Below, piece by piece: positions 1-6,028 of a stretch of 6,905 nt of DNA (position 1 is the first letter of the stretch; each line of letters starts with the position of its first letter). The notes beneath the pieces were generated by a model that worked only from the letters and a program-made list of their open reading frames with translations, did no database searches and was not told where the DNA came from. Origin of the DNA: Fidelibacterota bacterium (lineage in GTDB: Bacteria; Fidelibacterota; UBA2242; JAFGTP01); contig JAIPHI010000141.1 of assembly GCA_021735285.1 (NCBI GenBank), positions 1 to 6,905 of the forward strand, given 5' to 3'. A program made the translations under genes and the position numbers.

Positions 1-22
1 CATTGAGGCCTCGCTCAGCAAA

Positions 23-73
23 CACAACTTAGCAAGTTGTGCTACATGTAAAACAATTTGCCAAATTGTTTTA
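23..73. repeat. Two adjacent perfect hairpins with 3-base loops
   Basis: Two inverted repeats sit almost back to back. The first pairs CACAACTT (23-30) with AAGTTGTG (34-41) around the loop AGC. The second pairs 49-59 with 63-73 (11 bp, TAAAACAATTT against its complement) around the loop GCC. Both stems are perfect and both loops have three bases. The second stem is A-rich on its left and T-rich on its right, so it could act as a weak terminator in either direction. The pair could also be the end of a small mobile or repetitive element. An 8-bp palindrome, GAGGCCTC, lies just before them at 5-12. The hairpins are certain as sequence; the function is unknown. Confidence 0.6.
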
Positions 74-745
74 TTGTAATCAGCCCCTAAATGAGGTGGT
101 TACACTATTTGAAACTATAAATGAAGATAAGACTTATGGAAGGCTGTAATAGTAAGATACGAAGTAATCCTAAGATTTTTGTAACACGATTATAACTTTA
201 TGCAATATCCATGGTAAAATAAACAGTAAGCTGTGAAAATTTTCTTTTTTTTTAATGTATGATAATTAACTATAAAGTTTTTTATTTATTGAACTTTTAT
301 TTAATATGCACCAGGATTTTTGAAGACCCTATCAGGAATGAGCAATTCTGTTCTTTGCACAAGATATTTTTTATATTTATCAAGAAGATATTGACTCACT
401 CAAAATCATACTCACCGTTTAGTTCAGCCCTCAATCAATGTTTTACTTTGAAGCAGTAATATTTTGCTAGATACTGTGCTCCACTCATAGAGAACAGAAA
501 ATATTATATTTGTCATTATACATCTATCTTTATATATTTCATTGGATCTAGTAGATAGAAGCAATAATATTATAGCGATTTTTAAAAGTTTTGTCTGATG
601 TAGCATAACTATCCTTAGTTGTGGGTTTTCCTGAAGCCCTCAATGGACTGAAGGGAAAAATGGATTTAAATAGTATTTGTAATAAATTATATCTATCATT
701 TTATAGGACAACTTATTTGAAAATCGCTTTAAAATTTAAATTATA
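74..745. other. Gene-free AT-rich region, possibly decayed
   Basis: I see no convincing gene here. A plus-strand reading frame at 259-459 has random-looking, low-complexity composition. A minus-strand frame of 60 codons (606 down to 424) begins with a Lys-then-Leu-rich stretch and has AAGGA five bases before its ATG, so a tiny secreted or membrane peptide cannot be excluded, but its second half looks like translated noise. The 10-base word AGCCCTCAAT occurs at 426-435 and again at 635-644; the second copy lies in an imperfect hairpin (637-655). No tRNA, rRNA or CRISPR pattern is visible. The stretch may be regulatory or the remains of a lost gene. Confidence 0.5.
223..253 (+). terminator. Weak terminator-like hairpin and T-tract
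   Basis: A small stem ACAG/CTGT with the loop TAAG (223-234) is followed by the palindrome GAAAATTTTC (235-244) and then nine T residues (245-253). The T-run after inverted repeats resembles a rho-independent terminator for plus-strand transcription entering from the left. The stems are short and AT-rich, and no gene is seen upstream in the window, so this is only a candidate. Confidence 0.2.
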
Positions 746-1462
746 ATGAGTAAAAATAACACTGATAGCAAAAAATTACCTTTTATAATAACGATCTCCT
801 ATCTATCGGCACTGGTAGGTATCCGGCTGGCAGTTTTGATTGCCGGCTCAGCACATACCAGTTTTGCCCAGGCCGCTAAAATAGGTGAACTACCGGATAA
901 AAGTTTCTCAATTGGAAGAAATATCATTCTATTTGGCCATCATATCCATCATTTTTACATAGGTATTCTGCTTATATCTATAGCCGGGTGGTTTGCTATT
1001 GTAGAATCTAAACAGCTCTCAAAAAAACTAATAGCTGTAATGTATGGAATAGGTTTAGGTCTTTTCCTGGATGAAATAGGATTACTATTAACCTGGGGTG
1101 ATTATTTTAGTGGTGTGACTTATATGCTGAGTATTTTGACTTTTGGAATCTTTATCAACATTGTTTTTTTCAGCCGTTTTTGGAGTAGTTTGAAAGAAGA
1201 ACTTTTATCCGCCCATTCCCACAATTCATTTGAAGAGTTCATTTTAAAAAATAAAAACCTGATGAACGTCATCGATCTATTAAGCGAAAAAACAAGCCAC
1301 ACTACTCAGGTGAGACGGATTTTTTATACTCTTATTTACTTCATTTTGGCTGGACTGGTCCTGCTTTATCCTAAATTTATTCGATACTGGGTTGGAGGAA
1401 TTTTTATAACCCATGGTTTACTATTACTTCCCCAGATTATTATAGAACAAAATGGAGAATAA
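746..1462 (+). CDS. Multi-pass membrane protein with an HHxHH cluster
   Basis: This is a 238-residue integral membrane protein of unknown function. Hydrophobic segments lie near residues 12-34, 60-86, 94-117, 124-145 and 192-232. A His cluster, GHHIHHFYIG (64-73), opens one membrane segment, and the next segment carries an acidic pair in LFLDEIG (D109, E110). His and acidic residues on neighbouring helices suggest a metal site or a proton path, but that is inference. From memory, uncharacterised bacterial membrane proteins share this pattern of His-rich entry followed by a Gly-rich helix with Asp-Glu. The loop at 147-190 is polar and probably soluble. The tail (about 195-231) resembles the small protein encoded immediately downstream. 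The ATG at 746 has no Shine-Dalgarno site, and an in-frame stop at 737-739 rules out a longer start. Only two bases separate this gene from the next, so the two are almost certainly cotranscribed. Confidence 0.8.
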   Translation: MSKNNTDSKKLPFIITISYLSALVGIRLAVLIAGSAHTSFAQAAKIGELPDKSFSIGRNIILFGHHIHHFYIGILLISIAGWFAIVESKQLSKKLIAVMYGIGLGLFLDEIGLLLTWGDYFSGVTYMLSILTFGIFINIVFFSRFWSSLKEELLSAHSHNSFEEFILKNKNLMNVIDLLSEKTSHTTQVRRIFYTLIYFILAGLVLLYPKFIRYWVGGIFITHGLLLLPQIIIEQNGE

Positions 1463-1464
1463 AA

Positions 1465-1632
1465 ATGAAATTCTACGAAAGATTAAGCATACTGGTAACC
1501 GCAATAGTTTACATAGCTGTAGGGATCTTAATAATTACAAAACCGAAATTATTATATTACGGTGTTGCAGCCGCCTTTTTTATTCAGGGACTAAATTCAT
1601 TAATACGGTTTATCTTCAAATCCGGAGATTAG
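1465..1632 (+). CDS. Small two-helix membrane protein (55 aa)
   Basis: A 55-residue protein starting MKFYERLSILV and ending RFIFKSGD. It is predicted to be two membrane helices (about 8-25 and 31-50) joined by the turn KPK at 26-28. The start is supported by GGAG at 1454-1457, eight bases before the ATG and lying inside the last codons of the upstream gene, so translation is probably coupled. Its helix-PK-helix layout matches the C-terminal tail of the upstream protein with one gap: PK at 27-28 against 209-210, Tyr32 against Tyr214, Val34 against Val216, Phe38 against Phe220 and GL at 42-43 against 224-225. The pattern resembles short DUF308/DUF3096-type hydrophobic hairpins, a family assignment made from memory. 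It probably partners the upstream protein or arose by partial duplication. The overlapping frame from 1452 to 1658 gives an implausible polar sequence and is not coding. Confidence 0.7.
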   Translation: MKFYERLSILVTAIVYIAVGILIITKPKLLYYGVAAAFFIQGLNSLIRFIFKSGD

Positions 1633-1679
1633 ATATCTCAATATTATTAAATACATAGCCTGGTATCGAAACGATTAAA

Positions 1680-1703
1680 CAAAAAATAAAGACCCGTAAC
1701 GGG
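1680..1703 (-). terminator. Candidate terminator, minus strand
   Basis: Read on the minus strand, CCCG-TTA-CGGG (1703 down to 1693) is a compact GC hairpin with a three-base loop. It is followed by TCTTTATTTTTTG, a T-rich tail typical of rho-independent terminators. It lies about 300 bases beyond the iorB stop, so it would be a back-up terminator for that operon. The stem has only four base pairs, which keeps confidence low. Confidence 0.25.
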
Positions 1704-1914
1704 ATTATCGATAACTTGAAAATTTACCATATCATTAATTAACAGAGATTTAAAATGCAGAGATCATGAAGCTCCATTTTTTAACCATAACCTTATAAAT
1801 ATAAAATTCTAAACTAAACACATATTGTATCCAAAGCAAACTAAAGATTCAGATCCTGGATAGTGTCTCTCTCATCTATCATTTACATTCATCCTATTTT
1901 TAATTGTCAATCAT

Positions 1915-1940
1915 AAAAAGCAATAGTCACCACTATTTTT
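1915..1940. terminator. Candidate bidirectional terminator
   Basis: AATAGT (1922-1927) pairs with ACTATT (1932-1937) around the loop CACC. Five A residues precede the hairpin and five T residues end it (1936-1940), so both strands read as a hairpin with a T-run. It lies 67 bases past the iorB stop and between converging genes, where such a site is expected. The stem is AT-rich and only six base pairs long. Confidence 0.35.
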
Positions 1941-2004
1941 CCATGACTCCACCATAAGGCATTGACACAGCCAATCCACTCCAAAATGAGATACCAATTT
2001 GATT

Positions 2005-2583
2005 TCAAGCATTCGCTAGTTTCTTAAAAAGTTCTAAGTTCATTGCTTTAATTGATTCAGGAAGAATTTCTTTCAAAACAGTTTTTATTAGCTCGACATT
2101 AACTTTTTCAATCCAGCCTAATTTTGAGATTTCTGCCAGGAGTACAATATTTTGCATACGAACATCCGGAATATCATCATTACGAACGCTTTTCAGTTCA
2201 CCATTTATTTTTTTGATATATGCTTCCAATTCATTCTTTTTGGGATAATTGTGATCGTCCAGTCGTACGTCAATTGGCTGCACTTGAGTTTCATAATACA
2301 AAACTCTACCGCCTTCTGGTTTAAGCATTGGCATGGCTCGCAATGCTTCCAGGCGCTCCAGGCCAATTACAATATCGGCTTCTCCTTTTGGAATTAATGG
2401 AGAATAAATATCTTCACCGATTCTAATTTGAGAAACTACTGTGCCTCCTCTCTGAGCCAAGCCATGAGTATCTACGGATTTTATATCGTATTTAGCTTTT
2501 AAGCAGGCCTGGGCTAAGACCTTTGATAGCAATCCTATGCCCTGACCTCCGACTCCTGAAATATATATATTTAGATTATCCAT
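2005..2583 (-). CDS. iorB: Indolepyruvate ferredoxin oxidoreductase, beta subunit
   Basis: This 192-residue protein is the small subunit of IorAB, the cytoplasmic enzyme that converts indolepyruvate (and other arylpyruvates), CoA and oxidised ferredoxin to arylacetyl-CoA, CO2 and reduced ferredoxin. It belongs to the pyruvate ferredoxin oxidoreductase gamma-domain family. Visible signatures are the glycine-rich N-terminal motif GVGGQGIG (10-17), HGLAQRGG (40-47) and SPLIPKGEADIVIGLERLEA (61-80). The length is normal for IorB. The start is the ATG at 2583, not an upstream frame extension, because GGAGG lies just before it and the family's N-terminus begins directly ahead of the glycine motif. 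The start overlaps the end of iorA by eight bases (ATGGATAA), which indicates translational coupling and equal production of the subunits. Confidence 0.95.
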   Translation of the reverse strand: MDNLNIYISGVGGQGIGLLSKVLAQACLKAKYDIKSVDTHGLAQRGGTVVSQIRIGEDIYSPLIPKGEADIVIGLERLEALRAMPMLKPEGGRVLYYETQVQPIDVRLDDHNYPKKNELEAYIKKINGELKSVRNDDIPDVRMQNIVLLAEISKLGWIEKVNVELIKTVLKEILPESIKAMNLELFKKLANA

Positions 2584-4468
2584 TATTGCCTCCATGCTTT
2601 TCAAATTCAATAGCATTAACCGGACAGGTTTGTAAACAAGAACCATCACCTATGCAAAGTTCTTCATTAACAACGACTTTACCACCCTCCAGTTTTGCAA
2701 ATGATGGACAGGCAAATTCCTGCACACATTCATATATTTGCCTGCATTTCTCTTGATTAATTTTGACATGAGAGGGATTATAGGACTCTTTTCGCCGCTG
2801 CTCTCTGGTAAACTTCAACATACAGGGATGCCGGGCAATTACTACAGAAAAGCCTTCATGATCCAGAGCCTCTTGCATATATTTTGTCAATTTTTTTTGA
2901 TTATAAGTATCGATATCACGGATAAATTCAATTCCGATCGATTCCAGTATTTTCTTAATAGAGATTTTTGCACTTATTTCTCCTGATCCGGGATGGGGTT
3001 GATGACCTGTCATTGCTGTAGTTCCATTTTCCATGACTACCAGAGTGATATTATGATCATGGTATTGAGCATTTATAATTCCAGGAATACCAGCATGAAA
3101 AAAGGTCGAATCACCGATAAAAGTCACAACTTTTTGTTGATTATTTCTTATTGATAAGCCTGAACCCGTCCCGTTTGAGTGCCCCATAGATAGTAATATT
3201 TCACCCATATTATAGGGTTTAAAAAAGCCCAGAGAATGACAGCCAATATCACCCACAGTAATTGTACCTTCTGGTAGTGCTTTTTTAATAGCGTGAAAGG
3301 CGGAACGATGCCCGCAGCCGGGACACATTTGAGCAATTCTGGGGCTTATATCCGGTTCTTCATGTATTTTCTGTTTAGGAGGAAATAAATCAGGCCAGGT
3401 ATCTGATAAAATCTTCCATGTCCGCCCTGGTGTCAATTCTCCAACCAGATCATTATTATATTGTCTGCTCAAAAGTTTACATTGTGCATTACAATCCCAG
3501 GCAATATTTTTCAGCTCCTGCTCAAGAACCCGATCAAGTTCTTCTAGAATTAATACCTCATCATGATTATCTAAAAATCTTTCAACCTTCCTTTTTGGAA
3601 ATGGAAAGCTGAAGTTAATTTGCAACAAATCGATAGGATATTCTACATTTTTTAGATTTTCGAGTATAGATAGCACAGGCATCGAACTACTGATTATACC
3701 CAGTTTCATTCCCATCACTTCCCCACTACCATGGGGACTGTGGATTTTATTGAAAGCAGAATTTTCTGATTCTTTCTGCATAAATTCTAATTTTTTAAGT
3801 GCGTTTCTTTTTAGAGGAAAAACACTTTTTGTGATAGGTAAATAGGGGCCATCTTCAGGATCAAAATCCGATTTCCAGTTATAATCTTTAATCTTCAGAC
3901 TATCAAATTCAATCACCTCATTGGCATGACAAACGTGGGTTGTCATTCTCAGAAAAATCGGCATCTGATGTTTTTTTGATAATTTTGTAGCTTCTTTATA
4001 CATTTTATAAGCCTCGGTGGGCGTAGCAGGCTCCAGCATGGGAATATAGGAAGTTCTGGCAAAATGGCGATTATCCTGCTCATTTTGTGAAGAATGAGCA
4101 CCCGGATCATCTCCAAGAATAATTACCATGCCACCTTTAACATTCATTAAGGCCAATTGGACTGCTGAATCGGCAGCCACGTTTAATCCCACAGATTTAA
4201 AAAACACAGTGGATAAATGACCATTAACAGAGGCTCCTAAAGCAATTTCCAGAGCTACCTTTTCATTGACAGAATATTCAAAATACAGGGATCTTTTCTC
4301 ATCTGGTATAGCCCTTATGGCAGCTGCTATTTCCGGTGTTGGAGAACCGGGATAAGTGGTAGCAACCTTCACACCTGATTCCAGCATCGCCCTCACCAAA
4401 GCATAATTGCCCATTATTAATTCTTGGTGGGGTTCCGGATTTAATAATTTTTCAACAAATCTATTCAT
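2576..4468 (-). CDS. iorA: Indolepyruvate ferredoxin oxidoreductase, alpha subunit
   Basis: This 630-residue catalytic subunit of IorAB binds thiamine diphosphate and carries the iron-sulfur domain. In order: an N-terminal pyrimidine-binding domain (about 18-185, with TYPGSPTPEIA at 38-48 and a conserved NEKVA Glu at 69); a central domain (about 255-350); a diphosphate-binding domain with CPGCGHR (382-388), GDS (452-454), and ENGTTAMTGHQPHPGSGE (480-497); and a C-terminal ferredoxin-like domain (about 567-630). That last domain is unusual. Its motifs read C575-x2-I578-x2-C581-x5-C587-P and C605-x2-D608-x2-C611-x3-C615-P, so the second ligand position is Ile in one and Asp in the other, where Cys is the norm. 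The ATG at 4468 is chosen because GAGGTG sits three bases before it; the GTG at 4474-4472 is part of that ribosome binding site. No phenylacetate-CoA ligase gene adjoins, unlike in many ior operons. Confidence 0.95.
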   Translation of the reverse strand: MNRFVEKLLNPEPHQELIMGNYALVRAMLESGVKVATTYPGSPTPEIAAAIRAIPDEKRSLYFEYSVNEKVALEIALGASVNGHLSTVFFKSVGLNVAADSAVQLALMNVKGGMVIILGDDPGAHSSQNEQDNRHFARTSYIPMLEPATPTEAYKMYKEATKLSKKHQMPIFLRMTTHVCHANEVIEFDSLKIKDYNWKSDFDPEDGPYLPITKSVFPLKRNALKKLEFMQKESENSAFNKIHSPHGSGEVMGMKLGIISSSMPVLSILENLKNVEYPIDLLQINFSFPFPKRKVERFLDNHDEVLILEELDRVLEQELKNIAWDCNAQCKLLSRQYNNDLVGELTPGRTWKILSDTWPDLFPPKQKIHEEPDISPRIAQMCPGCGHRSAFHAIKKALPEGTITVGDIGCHSLGFFKPYNMGEILLSMGHSNGTGSGLSIRNNQQKVVTFIGDSTFFHAGIPGIINAQYHDHNITLVVMENGTTAMTGHQPHPGSGEISAKISIKKILESIGIEFIRDIDTYNQKKLTKYMQEALDHEGFSVVIARHPCMLKFTREQRRKESYNPSHVKINQEKCRQIYECVQEFACPSFAKLEGGKVVVNEELCIGDGSCLQTCPVNAIEFEKHGGNNG

Positions 4469-4473
4469 ATACA

Positions 4474-4560
4474 CCTCTCAATTTATTACTTGTATAAAAA
4501 TAGATAGAATTATGAGATTATGCAAATTACAAGCTCCATATTTTTAAATATTTTGAGAGG
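4474..4560 (-). promoter_or_regulatory. Structured iorA leader covering the ribosome binding site
   Basis: On the iorA transcript the leader begins with CCUCUCAA (4560-4553), which is perfectly complementary to UUGAGAGG (4481-4474), the stretch containing most of the iorA Shine-Dalgarno site. Enclosed by this 8-bp pairing are two more inverted repeats: a local 6-bp hairpin AUAUUU/AAAUAU (4551-4538) and CUUGUA/UACAAG (4533-4528 with 4494-4489). Together they form a closed layout of one outer helix and two inner arms. If it folds, the outer helix would block ribosome binding, as in translational riboswitches or other leader switches. The inner arms are AT-rich and could be chance; the outer helix is GC-rich and well placed. 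I recognise no known riboswitch class. It could instead be a paired operator. Confidence 0.4.
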
Positions 4561-4666
4561 AATTACCAATAACAAACTTAATTAATATTATTCCATTCAC
4601 TTGTTTTTATTGTAATTTCTATGTATTGTAAAATAAAGAGATAATTTAATATTTAAGGAGAAAAAT

Positions 4667-5164
4667 ATGAGCTGGTTATCAAACATTTTTTCAGGAAGTG
4701 TAGGAGAAATTGTTAGTAAAGTAGGTGATACTGTTGACAAATTTCATATGAGTAGTGAGGAGAAACAAAAATTAAAAATGGAAATGCAAAAAATTATTCA
4801 ACAGCGCGAATCCGATATTGAAGAGACAATTCGCCAGGAATTATCCTCAAAAGAAAAGATCCTGATTACGGAGCTGCAGCAGGGTGATAATTATACCAAA
4901 AGAGCCCGTCCTTCTGTTGTATATGCAGGGATAATTTTTATCTTTTGTAATTATGTCCTTGTGCCAGTGGTTCAATCATTTTTTGGTGCTGAGATAAATC
5001 CTTTCCCCTTACCCGGTCATTTCTGGACAGCCTGGGGAGCCATAGTGGCTACCTGGTCGGTTGGACGTTCTTTTGAAAAAAGAGGTGCTTCGAGTCAATT
5101 CTCAAGAGCGGTTACAGGTAATAAAAAAATCAGCCTGCTAGAAGATGAACCAGCCAAAGGATAG
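4667..5164 (+). CDS. 3TM-type holin
   Basis: This 165-residue protein resembles the phage and gene-transfer-agent 3TM holin superfamily. Holins insert into the inner membrane and open it, releasing an endolysin to the murein. Residues 1-27 form an amphipathic N-terminal helix. Residues 29-72 are a charged, coiled-coil-like helix. The family hallmark follows: GDNYTKRARPSVVYAG (73-88) leading into a membrane helix (about 84-105), a short turn with NPFPLPG (111-117), and a second membrane helix (about 118-134) ending GRSFEKRG. A polar tail closes the protein. The start is firm: AAGGAG (4655-4660) stands six bases before the ATG. The gene is followed nine bases later by an amidase endolysin, the usual partner, which strengthens the call. 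It is divergent from iorA, with about 200 bases between the starts; I saw no convincing promoter there. Other phage genes are absent. Confidence 0.8.
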   Translation: MSWLSNIFSGSVGEIVSKVGDTVDKFHMSSEEKQKLKMEMQKIIQQRESDIEETIRQELSSKEKILITELQQGDNYTKRARPSVVYAGIIFIFCNYVLVPVVQSFFGAEINPFPLPGHFWTAWGAIVATWSVGRSFEKRGASSQFSRAVTGNKKISLLEDEPAKG

Positions 5165-5173
5165 GAGTTTAAA

Positions 5174-5998
5174 ATGGAAATTAAAAATCACCGCTTAAAA
5201 GGCAAAAACATAAAATACCAGGAATCACCCAACCATAGTGGAAAGCTGAAAAATGGAGTTCCCGATACAATTGTCATTCATTATACCTCAGGAGGATCGG
5301 TTGAAGGAGCAATCAGTACTCTTTGTAATCCAATTATAAAAGCATCTGCTCATCTTGTTATTGGTAGAGATAAATCTATAACTCAACTTGTAAATTTTGA
5401 TACAATTGCCTGGCACGCAGGAAGAAGTTCATACAAAGGTAGAAATAGTTTTAACAATTTTTCAATAGGAATCGAAATAGATAATGCTGGTAAACTGGAA
5501 AAATCCGAAGCCGGATATGTTGCCTGGTTTGGTCGTAATTACCAGTCTAAAGATGTTATCAAAGCGGTGCACCGTAACCAAAGTGAATCCACATACTGGC
5601 ATAAATATACGGAAGACCAGATCGAACTTGTTTTTGAGATATGTGAGGAATTGATCAAGACCTATCCCATTGAATTAATTGTTGGCCATGAAGAAATTGC
5701 ACCTTCTCGTAAAATCGATCCTGGTCCTGCTTTTCCTCTTGATAAATTGCGGACTCGCCTACTTTCTCATAATAGAGCGGAAGATGGTAGTGACGAAAAA
5801 ATTGTATTTACGCAAAAAATGGGCGTTGTTACAGCTAATCGGCTGAATATACGCTCTGATCCCTGGCTGGGAGCCAAAACTGTTGCCCCTCCCCTAGCCG
5901 GCGGAACGGAATTGAAAATACTGGACGAAACCAATGGATGGTATCATGTTGATATAGTTCACAAAGGATGGGTTAGTAAAAAGTATGTAAGTTCCTGA
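5174..5998 (+). CDS. Endolysin: N-acetylmuramoyl-L-alanine amidase with SH3b
   Basis: This 274-residue enzyme cleaves the amide bond between N-acetylmuramic acid and L-alanine in peptidoglycan. Residues 28-195 form an Amidase_2 (T7 lysozyme/AmpD-like) domain. The expected zinc ligands are H36 (in IVIHYTSG), H172 (in VGHEEIAP) and D182, with E101 (IGIEIDNAG) and K180 (SRKIDPGPAFP) as catalytic-site residues. All are present, so the enzyme should be active. Residues 215-274 form a bacterial SH3 domain (RLNIRSDP at 223-230, WYHVD, KGWVSKKYV) that probably binds the cell wall. No signal peptide is seen, which fits a cytoplasmic endolysin released by the holin encoded just upstream. TAGGAG (5162-5167), six bases before the ATG, contains the holin stop codon, so the two genes are translationally coupled. 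A host recycling amidase is less likely, because those lack both a holin partner and the SH3 tail. Confidence 0.92.
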   Translation: MEIKNHRLKGKNIKYQESPNHSGKLKNGVPDTIVIHYTSGGSVEGAISTLCNPIIKASAHLVIGRDKSITQLVNFDTIAWHAGRSSYKGRNSFNNFSIGIEIDNAGKLEKSEAGYVAWFGRNYQSKDVIKAVHRNQSESTYWHKYTEDQIELVFEICEELIKTYPIELIVGHEEIAPSRKIDPGPAFPLDKLRTRLLSHNRAEDGSDEKIVFTQKMGVVTANRLNIRSDPWLGAKTVAPPLAGGTELKILDETNGWYHVDIVHKGWVSKKYVSS

Positions 5999-6028
5999 AC
6001 TTAAATAATTTAAATATTTTGTTCTAAT

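Larger units (their letters stand above)
1633..2004. other. Convergent intergenic gap with no gene
   Basis: This 372-base stretch lies between the ends of the plus-strand membrane pair and the minus-strand ior operon. No reading frame here looks coding. It holds two candidate terminator hairpins, listed separately, the palindrome TTATCGATAA (1705-1714) and a loose inverted repeat GATAG/CTATC (1859-1880). The content fits a shared termination region between converging transcripts. Confidence 0.6.

Noticed and set aside
1..79. Open frames across the left edge on both strands, including a plus frame ending at the stop 77-79 and a minus ATG at 3-1 preceded by GAGG.
   Set aside because: The inverted repeats make both strands look open, the stretches are under 40 codons, and neither can be confirmed at the edge of the window.
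84..120. A segment reading CTATTTGAAAC that recalls the end of some CRISPR repeats.
   Set aside because: It occurs once, with no regularly spaced copies.
717..747. TTGAAA (717-722) and a perfect TATAAT (742-747) that looks like a promoter.
   Set aside because: The spacer is 19 bases and the TATAAT overlaps the start codon, so transcription would begin inside the gene; probably chance in AT-rich DNA.
1452..1658. A 68-codon plus-strand frame overlapping the small membrane gene.
   Set aside because: Its translation is polar and irregular, while the other frame (1465-1632) gives a coherent two-helix protein with a well-placed ribosome binding site.
2584..2649. Extension of iorB to an upstream start inside iorA.
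   Set aside because: The family's N-terminus matches the ATG at 2583, which has GGAGG directly before it; the added 22 residues are an out-of-frame reading of iorA.
3148..3336. Minus-strand and plus-strand frames inside iorA (for example 3148-3336 and 3418-3612).
   Set aside because: They are shadows of the well-supported iorA frame and resemble no family.
4601..4634. Promoter candidates for the holin gene (TTGTTT at 4601 with TATTGT at 4624 or TAAAAT at 4629).
   Set aside because: The first pair has a poor -10 and the second a 22-base spacer; neither is better than chance in this composition.
6001..6019. AT palindromes TTAAATAATTTAA and AAATATTT after the endolysin, considered as a terminator.
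   Set aside because: They contain no G or C, have no stable loop and no clear T-run, so termination there is unlikely.
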